A DNA stretch of 64,000 nt from Mytilus trossulus. Its lineage: Eukaryota; Mollusca; Bivalvia; Mytilida; Mytilidae. A model generated the notes under the pieces. The model was not told the DNA's origin. It ran no database searches and was given only the letters and a program-made list of their open reading frames with translations. This document shows, piece by piece, positions 1 through 13,100 of the stretch. Positions within the stretch are counted from its first letter, which is position 1. The number at the start of each line of letters is the position of its first letter. Both the position numbers and the translations under genes were made by a program. Location: the NCBI RefSeq assembly GCF_036588685.1, contig NC_086380.1, positions 48,844,544 through 48,908,543 on the forward strand, in the 5' to 3' direction.

Positions 1-1076
1 TGTATAACATTACAACCAGTGGCATAGTGTACATGTATTTGATATATTGATCATTAATTAGTTAAAAAATTTCAATAGCATTTTTAAACATAGTGTTGTT
101 TTTTCCAAGTAACAATTTATTTAAAGTATCATGTCAATTGAAACTGTTCCTACTGCATAAGTTTGTACCAAAAAAAGTAATTAACAGCATGACGGTTAAC
201 TTTAGGTGGAGGGTTGTTATATAGTCATATTTAAGTTATATTCTTTATATTTTACATCTTTTGAATACCTATTCACAAGTTTGATGAAAATCATTTAATT
301 ACATTAAAATATCTCGCTAAGTTTAAATCTACTTGCTGTCTGAAAATATTGAAATTATTTTCTAGTTACTTGAAATATTTTGTTAAAGATAAGTTCTACT
401 ATTCTCTTTATTAAACAAATAACCTGAAAAAAAATGTTTTGAAGTTTATTTGAATGCCTTTAGCTTGCATTAAAGTAAGATTGTTTCATTGTAGATTTAA
501 GCAAAGTGTTTTTAGCTTGACATTTTTTCACTGACATTGATCATAGAAGTGAGAAGATGTGAAGCACTATTTATTTACATGTACAAAAGCATTAGGGAAA
601 TTGACAAAGTGACACACACTGGTGAACAATCTTTAAGACATGACATACATTGTGGTGGTATCCATAAAAGTCATATTTTTAAATCCTTGATTATTTGGCA
701 CCTAATGAGATGTATAGTTCCAAAAAAAAAATTACTGAAAGAAAGGAAAATACTTATTTTTGAAATAGATTTATTCAAATAAGCAAATATTACATAAAAA
801 GGATAAACTTATAAATACCTCAGGCAGATCCATAGATAGGTTGTTTTTTTAAGAAAAAACTTTTACATGAATACAGTGTTTGTCCACTTAAAAATTTTAC
901 AGTCACAGTATTATCATAGATTCAAAACTTTTTTGCCAGTTTGTGCACTTGAAATGGTATTTTACTTTGTGTACATTATGTTGTTGTTATGATGTTGAAT
1001 ATTAAATGTAAGTTATAAAATTGCTTAATTTGTTGCTATGGTTACATAATGTCATATCACTTTATAATATTTTCAG
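1..1076. other. AT-rich sequence upstream of first visible Srrm234 exon
   Basis: Probably intron of the gene that continues at 1077, because the first exon I can support begins there with a splice acceptor in a non-initial phase. I see no convincing coding exon, RNA gene or known repeat here. The short open frame at 537-782 has no recognisable composition and no credible splice signals. Confidence 0.5.
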
Positions 1077-1121
1077 TTCTGAAACTAAAAAGTCGAGAAA
1101 TAAACATAAGAAGAGAAGGAG
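1077..1121 (+). CDS. Srrm234: Srrm234 coding exon (first in window), 45 nt
   Basis: The exon is preceded by the acceptor ATTTTCAG and followed by the donor GTAAAA. In phase 2 it reads SETKKSRNKHKKRR, a basic stretch typical of the region ahead of the RS domain. The length is 1+42+2, so it can be skipped without a frame change. It joins directly to the next exon as KKRR-S-KRRGKKHK. Confidence 0.75.
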
Positions 1122-4100
1122 GTAAAAGTCGTTCATTCTTTATTTTTTTGCATGCTTCTGCTGGGAAAAAGTACCTTGTAAATAAATATTGTAAGAAAAG
1201 TACCAGGATTTACTGTATTCCGTTGGTGTATGCTGTGTATTTTAATTGGGATAGCAGTTCAGAAATGTCAGGATATTGCAAGCCTTTTACATTTCAGAGG
1301 TGTAAAAATGTCCAAGATATTTTCAAAACTAACAGAAAAGATAAGTTATAAATACAATTGTTTGCGCAAAAAAATTTGTAATCAGTCATTTTTTACTTTT
1401 ATTTAATTTAAACCTAAAAAATAAGAAGAAATTTCAGTACGTTAACATGATTTGACCCCTCTGTAATGTAGATCCTGATTTTCTGATCTGATTTAAATTT
1501 TGGTACTTTTCTGTACAATTGGTGGTTTATTTGGTTATTAGCTGTTGTGTCATTCTTGGTTTGTTTCTTATTTTTGCTTTCTTATTTTCCACATAGCATT
1601 ATCTATAAACACAAGTTAAAGACAACATTTGGAAGGCATGAGATGAAGAGCAACAATGAAAGCCCTGTCACTTTGCTAAGAAGTTTGACAGTTGAATGTA
1701 GGGATTTTGAGTAAAGAATGAATACACAATGGGTTGAAGTCATTTTGATTGATTGATTTTGGAGTATGAGTACTAAAAACTGACCAAAAGTTTTATGTCT
1801 TCTTTCCATTACAAAGTCAGTACATTCACAGTCATATTTCTGATCCAATATTCTTCTATTGAGAGATTTTTATCTATTTTCTGGAAGGTTTTACATAATT
1901 TATGATGTACTTTTGAGCCAAGATCAACCATAAATAAAACATGCAACTTAAGGCAGTATGAAGTTTTAACCAGGAGGTCAATTTATACATGAAGTTGATT
2001 AAGATATAAAATATTTAGAAATTCTTAATATAGGCATGAAATTATGCACTTTAAAAATTCTTTTGCATCTAAGTAAAGGATTCATGGAAATCTTTTGTGT
2101 AGCTATTGTGACAACTTACAGTTTTAACAATAACTAGCAGAAGTCTGGTGTAGATAGAATCAATATCAGCTCAGGTCCATGGAGACTCTTTCAGCTGACC
2201 TAGTGCCCCAAACCACTTGGTAAAGCTATTGAATCTATAATAAGTTCTAAATCATTTATGTTACTTTTAAGTTTCTTATACAAATAAGATTTATTAGTAC
2301 AAATATTACAATTTAGAAAAAGCAAGAGTACACTACCAAAAGCAATTTAAATTTTGCTTTGATACCTTCCATCTTCAGACTGAGGTCTATGAAAATAAAA
2401 ATTGAAAAGTAACCTCAGCAGATGTCAAAATTATCTCAAATAGGGTACATGTCTAAGGTAAATTAGATATGTTTTAAGCTTGTGAGTTCCAATGAATCAA
2501 AGTAATAGTACCGGTACTCAAATTGCTGTTTTTTTTATCTTCAAGAAGTTCTTCCAGCATTGATCCAAAATATACACACTTGTACAAAATGACCTCTAGC
2601 AATAAGTTTGAATACAAGTACTGCATTTATGGAATATATGTTAGACATGCTATGTTATTTACCACGATTCTCTCTTGTTTATTTTATTTACTGTAACGTG
2701 TAGTTTCTGTAATAAATCTTATTGTTGACGCAAATTTTTCTTTTGTTCTTGATTTTGTATTTATTAAATCATACTAGAAAAATGTGTGAAAAGGATAGCA
2801 GGAACTATCATGTATAACGAACAGTGCAATAGATCATACCAACCAAAAAACACCTCTCTTCTTGAACAAAAGAACTGACTAAAAAAACGAGATAAGAATG
2901 ACCAACACATTGTCCATAATGCCTACTTTGGTGCAGGCACTTACCTGTCATTATGAATTTGAGTTCCCCACATGGTAAGAATGCTTTATTCCAATCTTAA
3001 TTAAGTAGTTTCTTCCTTTTGTCTATTGAAGGTTGTGGTTCTCTCTAGAAGTCGGTTTCTTTAACTAAAGAGTGATTGGAAGAATTGTTCATAACTTGTG
3101 ATTAATCTTAGTCTATGTTTTTTTTCTCCTGGCACTCTGCCAATAAAAACCTCACCACCACAAAGAAGCACAGTAGTGCTAAAAGTGGCTATAAACACCA
3201 ATCCATCAATCAATCTTCTTGTTTGGTTCTCTTTTATCATGAAGAGTTTACTTAATATCACATGCATACTAAAAGTTATATTGAATGGGACAGAAGAAAA
3301 ATAAAACAGAAAAGGTATTGAAGTATGGACTAGAGTTTTCATTTTGTCATCTTGTTGCCTTTCATAGCTGACTATATGGTACTAGTTTTGCTTATTGATG
3401 AAGACTGTATCCTTAACTTTATTTGTTTTTATCCACATCATTTGAACTCGTGGTAGATAGTTTTCTTTCCCCTCCCCCCCCGTATTTTTAGAAAAATAAA
3501 TAAGCACAGTTGACTGTATAATGTTTAGTTATAATACATTTTAATTATTTATTTTAATTTTTTGTTCTTTTTCACTTTATATAATTGTTGTACGTTATAA
3601 TTATTTAGGCACATTTTGTTTTGGTCTTTAGTGAATGAAGAAGTTTATTTAGAATAATTGAAACGTGTCATGCTAAAACTAAACATCTTTGGCAAAAAAA
3701 AGTAACTGGTATAAGAAAAGTTACTTGTTTGAGCTGGCTTGTTACGTTTTATAAAATGATTTCTATACATTAAAGTAAATATTTCAATGTAAGTTGACTT
3801 ATTCTCATTTTACTCATTGACAAATGGAATAAATAAGATATATATATATATATGGGAATATATTTGCCTTTCGAAAAAAAAATTATAGAAGTTTCTTAAC
3901 AATATAAAGTCTACATGATTAATTGTAATTTAAGGTATGACTCCTAAAAAAATTGTTAACAATTTAACATTCAATGCTGTATAATTAATAAAAATTATTT
4001 TAATAATGAAAAACAAACAAAAATGATGTCAGCAAAGTCAGATTTTATTGTGTTGTGAAAAAATAAAGCTGATTTGATTTTCCCAGTAAGAGGAGAGGAA

Positions 4101-7100
4101 AGAAGCACAAGCGATCTGGTACCCCTAGTTCTATGGTGTCAGGAGCCAGCTTATCAGATAAGGACAGGTTGGTAAAATGTGTATTTAATGACAATATCTA
4201 AATATTTTTTAAGTGAAAGTTATTTTTTTGTCAAAATATATATGATCTGCCAAATACACAAGCTCTGTGGGTTTTAATGGCAGTGTTTTATTATAGTTAA
4301 AATTAAAAAGTATTTTTCTGCTTTTTTGACAACTTTAGATATTTATAACCATGACCATGAAATGATTTGGTAAAAGTTATTCAGAATCTGCCTGAAATTT
4401 TGTATTGAAATAATGAAAGGGACAAATTGAAACACTTTTTACAGGATAACAAAAAAAAAGACGGACAGATTTATAAAAATAATCTAGAACTTATAGACAA
4501 ACTAAATTGATACATATACTGTACGATAGCACTGTGACCAAACAAACCCAAAATAATCAGGCATAAGTATATGAATAGAAAGGGCATACACAATTGTGAA
4601 AAGACCCAAAGAAATACAACATTCAAACTGAAAAATAGCATGATAAACAATACTGCAGTATTGACAAACTAAGAAGGATGATCAATAATAACGATAATGA
4701 ACCATTCTTTATACTCTAAGGTGGTGTTGAATGAAAAGAGCAGTTCCTTCCAATGTATGGCACAAGCCTTGCAGTTCTGTCCAAAACCTTGGATCAATTG
4801 ATCAATATTTCATTTAAATGTAATGATATAAAAGTTAATTTTTCATCACAGTTCTTCAGATGAGGATATAAACCAAAATATCAAAGCTACAGTAAACAAG
4901 CAACGAGAAGAGAACACAGATGAAAGAAAATCTCCACCATCTGACAACAAACAGAAAAGGAAAAGGTCAAGGTCATCCAGGAGGTCATCTTCTAGGTCAA
5001 CCACAAGATCCCACAGCCCAAGGTTAGTTGAAAGTCAAATTAGTTTGAGAAAATACTGGCGACAGTTTTAAGGTTTTCTCAAGACTTTTTTGTAGAAACA
5101 TTATGAAGATCTTCTTTATATATATGCACTTTATATATACAACAGCTCTTTGGAAATAAGTAATTTAAACAAAATTTCAGAATTTACAAAAAAAATTGCA
5201 TTTTTGCGGTAATATTCATCAAATTAAAATTGGTACAAATAATCTTCCTATGAATCAAGCCTAATGCAATTTAAAACTAGATGTGTCAAAGTGACACGAA
5301 TGGCCCGTCCCAAAAAGTTGAAAAATCTGTGATTTTTGTATAAACACATGGACACAAACATGATGGTAGTCGCATATATCAAGCATCAGCTCAAAATCTG
5401 GAGGTATATAGAAAAAAATCTGTATAACTGTGATTTTCAAAAATTTATCAATGTCCAAAGCCCGTAATTTCAGCAAAAATTAGCCGAGCAGAACTAAACT
5501 TCAACTTGATCTGTAAATCATCATGGTTAACTCACAAACCAAAAAAAATCAGCCCAATATCTGAAGGCGTTTAGAAAAAAAGTCTGTATGACTGTGATTT
5601 TCAACAATTTCTCAAAGTACAAAGCCTGAAATTTTAGCAAAAATTAGTGGAGCAAAACGAAACTTAAACTTGATCTGTAAATCATCATGGTTAACTCACA
5701 AACCAAAAAAAATCAGCCCAATATCTGAAGGCGTTTAGAAAAAAAGTCTGTATGACTGTGATTTTCAACAATTTCTCAAAGTATGGTTTATGACCATAAA
5801 AAGGAAGGTTGGGATTTTTTTTTGAGTTTTGATCCCAACAGTTTAGAAATTTGGGGCCTAAAGGATCCTGAAATTTTGGCAAAAATTAGTGGAGCAAAAC
5901 AAAACTTAAACTTGATTTGTAAATCATGGTTAACTCACATACGAAATATCAACCCAATATCTGAAGGCGTTTAGAAAAAAACTCTGTATAATGGTTTGTT
6001 GCGGAATGACGGAATTTCGGACAAGTGTCAAACTATATGGCACTGACTACTTCGTTACGGGGCCATAAAAAAGGGATCCATGTACTTGTTTTCAAGTAAA
6101 ATCAGTTTAAATCATAAAAAAAAGTAGAAAAATGCATCTTTTTATATGACCGTCGTATATTGGTATGACGTTGGCGTCGTCGTTGTCTTTGTCCGAAGAC
6201 ACATTTGTTATCGTACTATAACTTTAGTTTAAGTAAATAGAAATATATGAAATTTAAACACAAGGTTTATAACCACAAAAGAAGGTTGGGATTAATTTTT
6301 GGAGTTTTGATCCTAACAGATTAAGAATTAGGGGGCCAAAAAAGGGCCCAAATAAGCATTTTTCTTGGTTTTTGCACAATAACTTAAGTATAAAAAAATA
6401 GAAATCTATGAAATTTAAACACAAGGTTTATGAACACAAAAGGAAGGTTGGAGTTGATTTTGGGAGTTTTGGTTCAAACAGTTTAGGAATTTGGGGCCCA
6501 AATAAGCATTTTTCTTGGTTTTTGCCCCATAGTTTTGGTACAAGTAAAAAGAAATCTATGAAATTTAAACACAAGGTTTATGACCATAAAAAGGAAGGTT
6601 GGGAAGTTTTTTTGAGTTTTGATCCCAACAGTTTAGAAATTTGGGGCCTAAAGGATCCAAAATTAAACTTTGTTTGATTTCATCAAAAATTGAATAATTG
6701 GGGTTCTTTTATATGCTGAATCTAACTGTGTATGTAGATTCTTAATTTTTGGTCCCTTTTCAAATTGGTCTACATTCAGGTCCAAAATTAAATTTAGTTT
6801 GATTTTAATAAAAATTAAATTCTTTGATATGCTGAATCTAAACATGTACTTAGATTTTTAGCTCACCTGTCCCGAAGGGACAAGTGAGCTTATGCCATCA
6901 CTTGGCGTCCGTCGTAGTCCGTCGTCTGTCGTCGTCTGTCGTCGTAAACTATTTCAAGAATCTTCTCCTCTGAAACTACTGGACCAAATACTTTCAAACT
7001 TTATCTGAATGTTCCTTAGGGTATTTAATTTATAAATTGTATCCGAAGTTTTGATCTATCAACAAACATGGTCGCCATTGCTAAAAATAGAACATAGGGG

Positions 7101-10100
7101 TCAAATGCAGTTTTTGGCTTATAACTCAAAAACCAAAGCATTTAGAGCAAATCTGACGGGGTAAAATTGTTTATCAGGTCAAGATCTATCTGCCCTGAAA
7201 TTTTCAGATGAATCAGACAACCCTTTGTTGGGTTGCTGCCCCTGAATTGGTAATTTTAAGGAAATTTTGCTGTTTTTGGTTATTATCTTGAATATTATTA
7301 TAGATAGAGATAAACTGTAAACAGGAATAATGTTCAGCAAAGTAAGATTTACAAATAAGTTAACATGACGGAAATGGTCAGTTGACCCCTTTAGGAGTTA
7401 TTGCCCTTTATAGTCAATTTTTAATCATTTTTCGTAAATCTTAGTAATCTTTTACAAAAATCTTCTCCTCTGAAACTACTGGGCCAAATACTTCCAAACT
7501 TTAACTGAGTGTTCCTTAGGGTATCTAGTTTGTAAATTGTATCCAAAGTTGTGATCTATCAACAAACATGGTCACCATTGCTAAAAATAGAACATAGGGG
7601 TCAAATGTAGTTTTTGGCTTATAACTCAAAAAACCAAAGCATTTAGAGCAAATCTGACATGGGATTATATTGTTTATCAGGTCAAGATCTATCTGCCCTG
7701 AAATTTTCAGATGAATCCGACAACCTGTTGTTGGGTTACTGCCCATGAATTGGTAATTTTAAAGAAATTTTGCTGTTTTTGGTTATTATCTTGAATATTA
7801 TTATAGATAGAGATAAATTGTAAACAGCAATAATGTTCAGCAAAGTAAGATTTACAAATAAGTCAACATGACAGAAATGGTCAGTTGACCCCTTTAGGAG
7901 TTATAGCCCATTATAGTCAATTTTTAACCATTTTTCATAAATCTTAGTAATCTTTTACAAAAATCTTCTCCTCTGAAACTACTGGGCCAAATACTTCCAA
8001 ACTTTAACTGAATGTTCCTTAGGGTATCTAGTTAGTAAATTGTATCTAAAGTTTTGATCTATCAACAAACATGGTCGCCATTGCTAAAAATAGAACATAG
8101 GGGTCAAATGCAGTTTTTGGCTTATAACTCAAAAACCAAAGTATTTAGAGCAAATCTGACGTTGCGTAATATTGTTTATCAGGTCAAGATCTATCTGCCC
8201 TGAAATTTTCAGATGAATCAGACAACCTGTTGTTGGGTTGCTGCCCCTGAATTGATAATTTTAAGGAAATTTTGCTGTTTTTGTTTATTATCTTGAATAT
8301 AATTATAGATAGAAATAAACTGTAAACAGCAATAATGTTCAGCAAAGTAAGATCTTCAATTAAGTCAATTTGACCAAAATTGTCAATTGACCCCTTAAGG
8401 AGTTATTGCCCTTTAAAGACTTTTTTCACAATTTGTTCATCATGTTGACTTACTTTAAAAAATCTTCTCCTTTGAAACTGCTGTATCAATTTCAGCCAAA
8501 CTTAGGCTAAATGAATTTCAGAGTATCTAGTATAAATTTTATATTTTATTTCCTTGTATGTCAAGAAACATAGCTCCTATGGCTAAAATAGAACATAGGA
8601 GAAAATGATTGTTTTTTTTGGCTTTTGAAGAAAATAGGATGATCCAAAAAACATTTAAATAAATTGAAAAGCCAAAATAATCATTGATGAGAGATTTAAC
8701 CAAAAGAATTAAGGTGAGCAATTCAGGCTCTTGAGAGCCTCTTGTTGATTATGGGCCCAGTTTTCAAGTTGGTCCAAATCGGGGTCCAAAATTAAACTTT
8801 GTTTGATTTCAACAAAAATTGACATCCTGGGGATCTATGATATGCTGAATCTAAACATGTACTTAGATTTTTGAATATGGGTCCAGTTTTCAAGTTGGTC
8901 CAAATCTGGGTCAATAATTAAACTTTGTTTGATATCAACAAAAATTGAATCCTTGGGGTTATTTGATCAGCTGAATCTAAACATGTATTTTGATTTTTGA
9001 TTATAGGCCCAGTTTTCAAGTTGGTCCAAATCGGGGTCCAAAATTAAACTTTGTTTGATATCAACAAAAATTGACTATATGGGGTTCTTTGATATATGCT
9101 TAATCAAACCATGTATTTAGATTTTTGATATTTGGGCCCTGTTATCAAATTGGTCCACATTGAGTTCTAAAGGGTCCAAAATTGAACTTTATTTGATTTC
9201 ATCAAAAATTTTATTCTTTGGGTTCTTTGATATGCTGAAGCTAACCATGTATTTATATTTTGGATATTGGACCATATTAATAGGTAAATGTCCAATTTAA
9301 GATTTTTACGTTTAAGGGCATACGATACAGTTACAGGGAACGTAATGGCGTTGCTAACGTAATTTGTTATTTTCGCGACGTCAAACAGTGAGATATCGGG
9401 AAAAGATGCATTTTCCGACTGATTTTTATCATTCAAACTGATTTAATTTGAAAACGAGTTCATAGACCCCTATTTTTCAAAACGGCATTTTGTTTCATTT
9501 TGAAGGGAGATTATGTGACCCAAATTTTATAAAACTGTAAATAGAGGATTTTTTTTAAATTTTGATAAACATGCAGTAAAAAATTACGTTTTTTCCTCAA
9601 TTCATGAACATTTGATAAACATGAGTTATTTCTGAATAAAAAAGAACGCATATTTTTTCGAATATTTATAAAATACAGAAATTACCGATTATTTGACAAA
9701 AAACAATTTGTGTTTATCTTTTATAACAAAAAAGTTATGTCTTTCTTTCGAAAAAGAAATTACGTCCACAAATCTGAATTTTGAGCAAATATACAAAATT
9801 TCGACCTCATTTTACTCAAAAAGTAGCACATGAAGGTATATTTTTAATTACATATTTGATTTAATCAGGTAAAAAATAGCCTATATGCAAATTTTCATGA
9901 ACTTGTAAATACAGGATCAAAACTGTATCGTATGCCCTTAAGGTTAAAGTTCTTAGACCAAATTCATTCTGTGTCAGAAACCTATGTTGTGTCAACTATT
10001 TGATCACAATCCAAATTCAGAGCTGTATCAAGCTTGAATGTTGTGTCCATACTTGCCCCAACTGTTCAGTGTTTGAACTCTGTGGTCGTATAAAGCTGTG

Positions 10101-13100
10101 CCCTGCAGAGAATCTGGTTCCAATATGTTTCAGTTTGACGTCGTGAAAATAACATTCTACAATACATTAGCAAGCATCATTACCTCCCCCCACGTAACTG
10201 TATCAAGTGCCCTTAAAACATTCATTCAGTTCAGTTTTGAATGACAGGACATCACAATATGTTTTAACATTTAATTCAATATATGAATATATTGCAGAAA
10301 GAAACATAAAGAAAATGGAAACAAGAATGGACATGACAGAAGCACTGCTGAAAGGTATATCTTTGTTATAACATTAGAATAAAACTGATTCTAACAAATT
10401 ATCCCATCCAATCAAAGGTGTTCAATATTTTTATTATCAATTTTGAGATATAATAAATAAAAAATTTCAGAGGAGTTTGATTTTGGGTCAAGAGGTCAAG
10501 GTAAAATGGGGGAAAAAACTGTTTTGAAAATATTAATCTAAATTTCTAAAAAAATAGATTTTCTCTATCATTTTGACCAAGTCAAATTAGACAAATAAAA
10601 TGTTATTTTATTATTATTATTATTACAATATTTATAAAGCACATTATCTAATTTAAATCCATCCATACAAAAAGAATGAACTTGAATTTTGAACACAAAT
10701 AAAAAGGAAACAGAAACAATAAAAAAAAATAATTAGAAGACAATTGAAAGAACTAGATATCATTGAGATGGAAGCCATCTCTGTGGGCCCCGCTGTCAAT
10801 AACGTGGGGTAATAGTGATAGTACTATTTCATAGTATAATAGTGATATGACTGCATGATGTGAACTAATTGTTGACTACTCTAAGGAGTCTCATGTGTGA
10901 TTTCAATCTAAGATTTTAAGTTAAAACTGATAAATATTCTCATCTTACTTTCATAGTATAATAGTGATATGACTGCATGATGTGAACTAATTGTTGACTA
11001 CTCTAAGGTGACTTCTGGATGTATGGATTGATGTTTGAACAATATGTTTAAAGGTGCTGCCCAATTGATATTTGTCACATATTTTTAGAATTATGCCTTC
11101 AATATATTATGACCCACCAAGTATAAAGTATGAAATATTAACGGTTCTCGAGAGGTAGAGCGGACACAATTTGTTAAGAACAACAAACGGATGGACAGAC
11201 TGACAGACTGACCTTAGACCTAGGATGCATACATTATGACACATTCTCTGGTGTTGGTTTATATATATGTTAAGTTGAAAATGTTTGTCAGGTATAAAGT
11301 ATGAAATAATAACAGCTGTCCTCTCAAAATATAGTGTGGATCAAATTTGTTAGCGATGGACAGACCAACAGACAGACAGACAGACCTTTGACCTAGGAAG
11401 TGGTACATACATCATGACACACCCTCTGGTGTTGGTTAAAATGGATGTCAAGTATAATATTTGAAATCATAATGGTTCTCAAGATATAGAGCGGACACAA
11501 TCTTCACCACAAGACACAGGATTGTCAACTGAAACCAAAGTTTTTTTGACTTTGACCTTTGACCTAGGAAGTTGTACATACATCATGACACGCCCTCTGG
11601 TGGTGGTTAAAATGGATGTCAAGTATAAACTTTGAAATCATAACGGTTATCTAGATTTGGAGCGGACACAATCCCACAGGACACGGGGTTGTCAAATCTG
11701 AACCAAAGTTTTTGACCTTGACCTTTGACCTAGGAAGTTGAACATACATCATGACACGTCCTCTGGTGGTTGTTAAAATGGATGTCAAGTATAAACTTTG
11801 AAATCATAACGGTTATCTAGATTTGGAGCAGACACAATCCCACAGGACATGGGGTTGTCAACTCTAAACCAAAGTTTTTGACCTTGACCTTTGACCTAGG
11901 AAGTTGTACATACATCATGACACACCCTCTGGTGGTTGTTGAAATGGATGTCAAGTATAAACTTTGAAATCATAACGGTTATCTAGATATGGAGCGGACA
12001 CGATCTTCACCACAGGACAGGGGGTTGTCAACTAAAACCAAATTTTTTGACCTTGACCTTTGACCTAGAAAGTTGTACATACAACATGACACACCCTCTG
12101 GTGTTGGTTGATAATCATGTTAAGTATTAAGTATGAAATCATAATGGTTCTCTAGATATGGAGCGGACACGAAAGTGTTACGGACGGACGGACAGACAGA
12201 CGGACGGACGGACAGACTGATCACTATAGGGCGACCCGCCTTAGTCGGCGGGGCCCTAACAAAGATAAAATGTAACTATCAGTGAAAAAAAAATATGAAA
12301 AGACTGAAAGTGAGTCTAAAATGAAATGTTTTCAATTTTTAAAAAAAGTTTCTTGGAGAATTCATGTCCTAAATGGCTAGGAGGCTGGCAGTGGCTTTGT
12401 CAAAATGTCTTCCTTAGTGCGTATATGTGGTTAAAGTAGTCATTGCATTTTTCCAATCTTAGAGGTCTTGATGTTTGATAGGGGCTAATAATATCCCCAA
12501 GCTAAGCCATGAAGAATTATAAAAGCAGTTTATATTGTACTGCGTGTTGAACCAAAATCTAATGAAGTGATACAAGAACTGGTTTTAATATGATGGTGTT
12601 TGGTACATGTGATGAGTCTGCCGTGTTCTTTATTCACTGTAACTAGTGTACAATTCATATAGCAGAGCATTTCTGTAGTCTATACTACCTGTGAGTCGAT
12701 GTATTTATTTCCTTTTCCTGTTTGATACATAGTAGGCAAAAACACATAAAGTAAAATCATTAATTTTTCATTTATAAACTATATGCATTTAGTACTCATA
12801 AATCGTTTTCTGCACAGATCTCCAACCAGTCACAGATCTCTATCTATAACCAAGAAATCAAACAGTAGATCTATCAGTTATTCTCCAGAATCAAGGTCAA
12901 GGAGAAAGTCATCGTCTAGACGATCAAGACATTCCAGACATCATAGTAGAACTAGCTCAAGAAGTCGATCATCAAGGTCAGGGTCTTCTGTTTCAAGGTC
13001 ACGGTCAAGAAGTAGAAGTTATTCAACTAAAAGGTTAGAATTGACAATCATTGTTAAAACAAGCATTATGCAAAAGTTAGGCGAGCAAGTCTCTGTTCTT

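Noticed and set aside
12181..12217. GGACGGACGGACAGACAG as a simple telomere-like or microsatellite locus
   Set aside because: Similar blocks recur at the ends of several repeat families next to hairpins, so it is treated as part of element termini.
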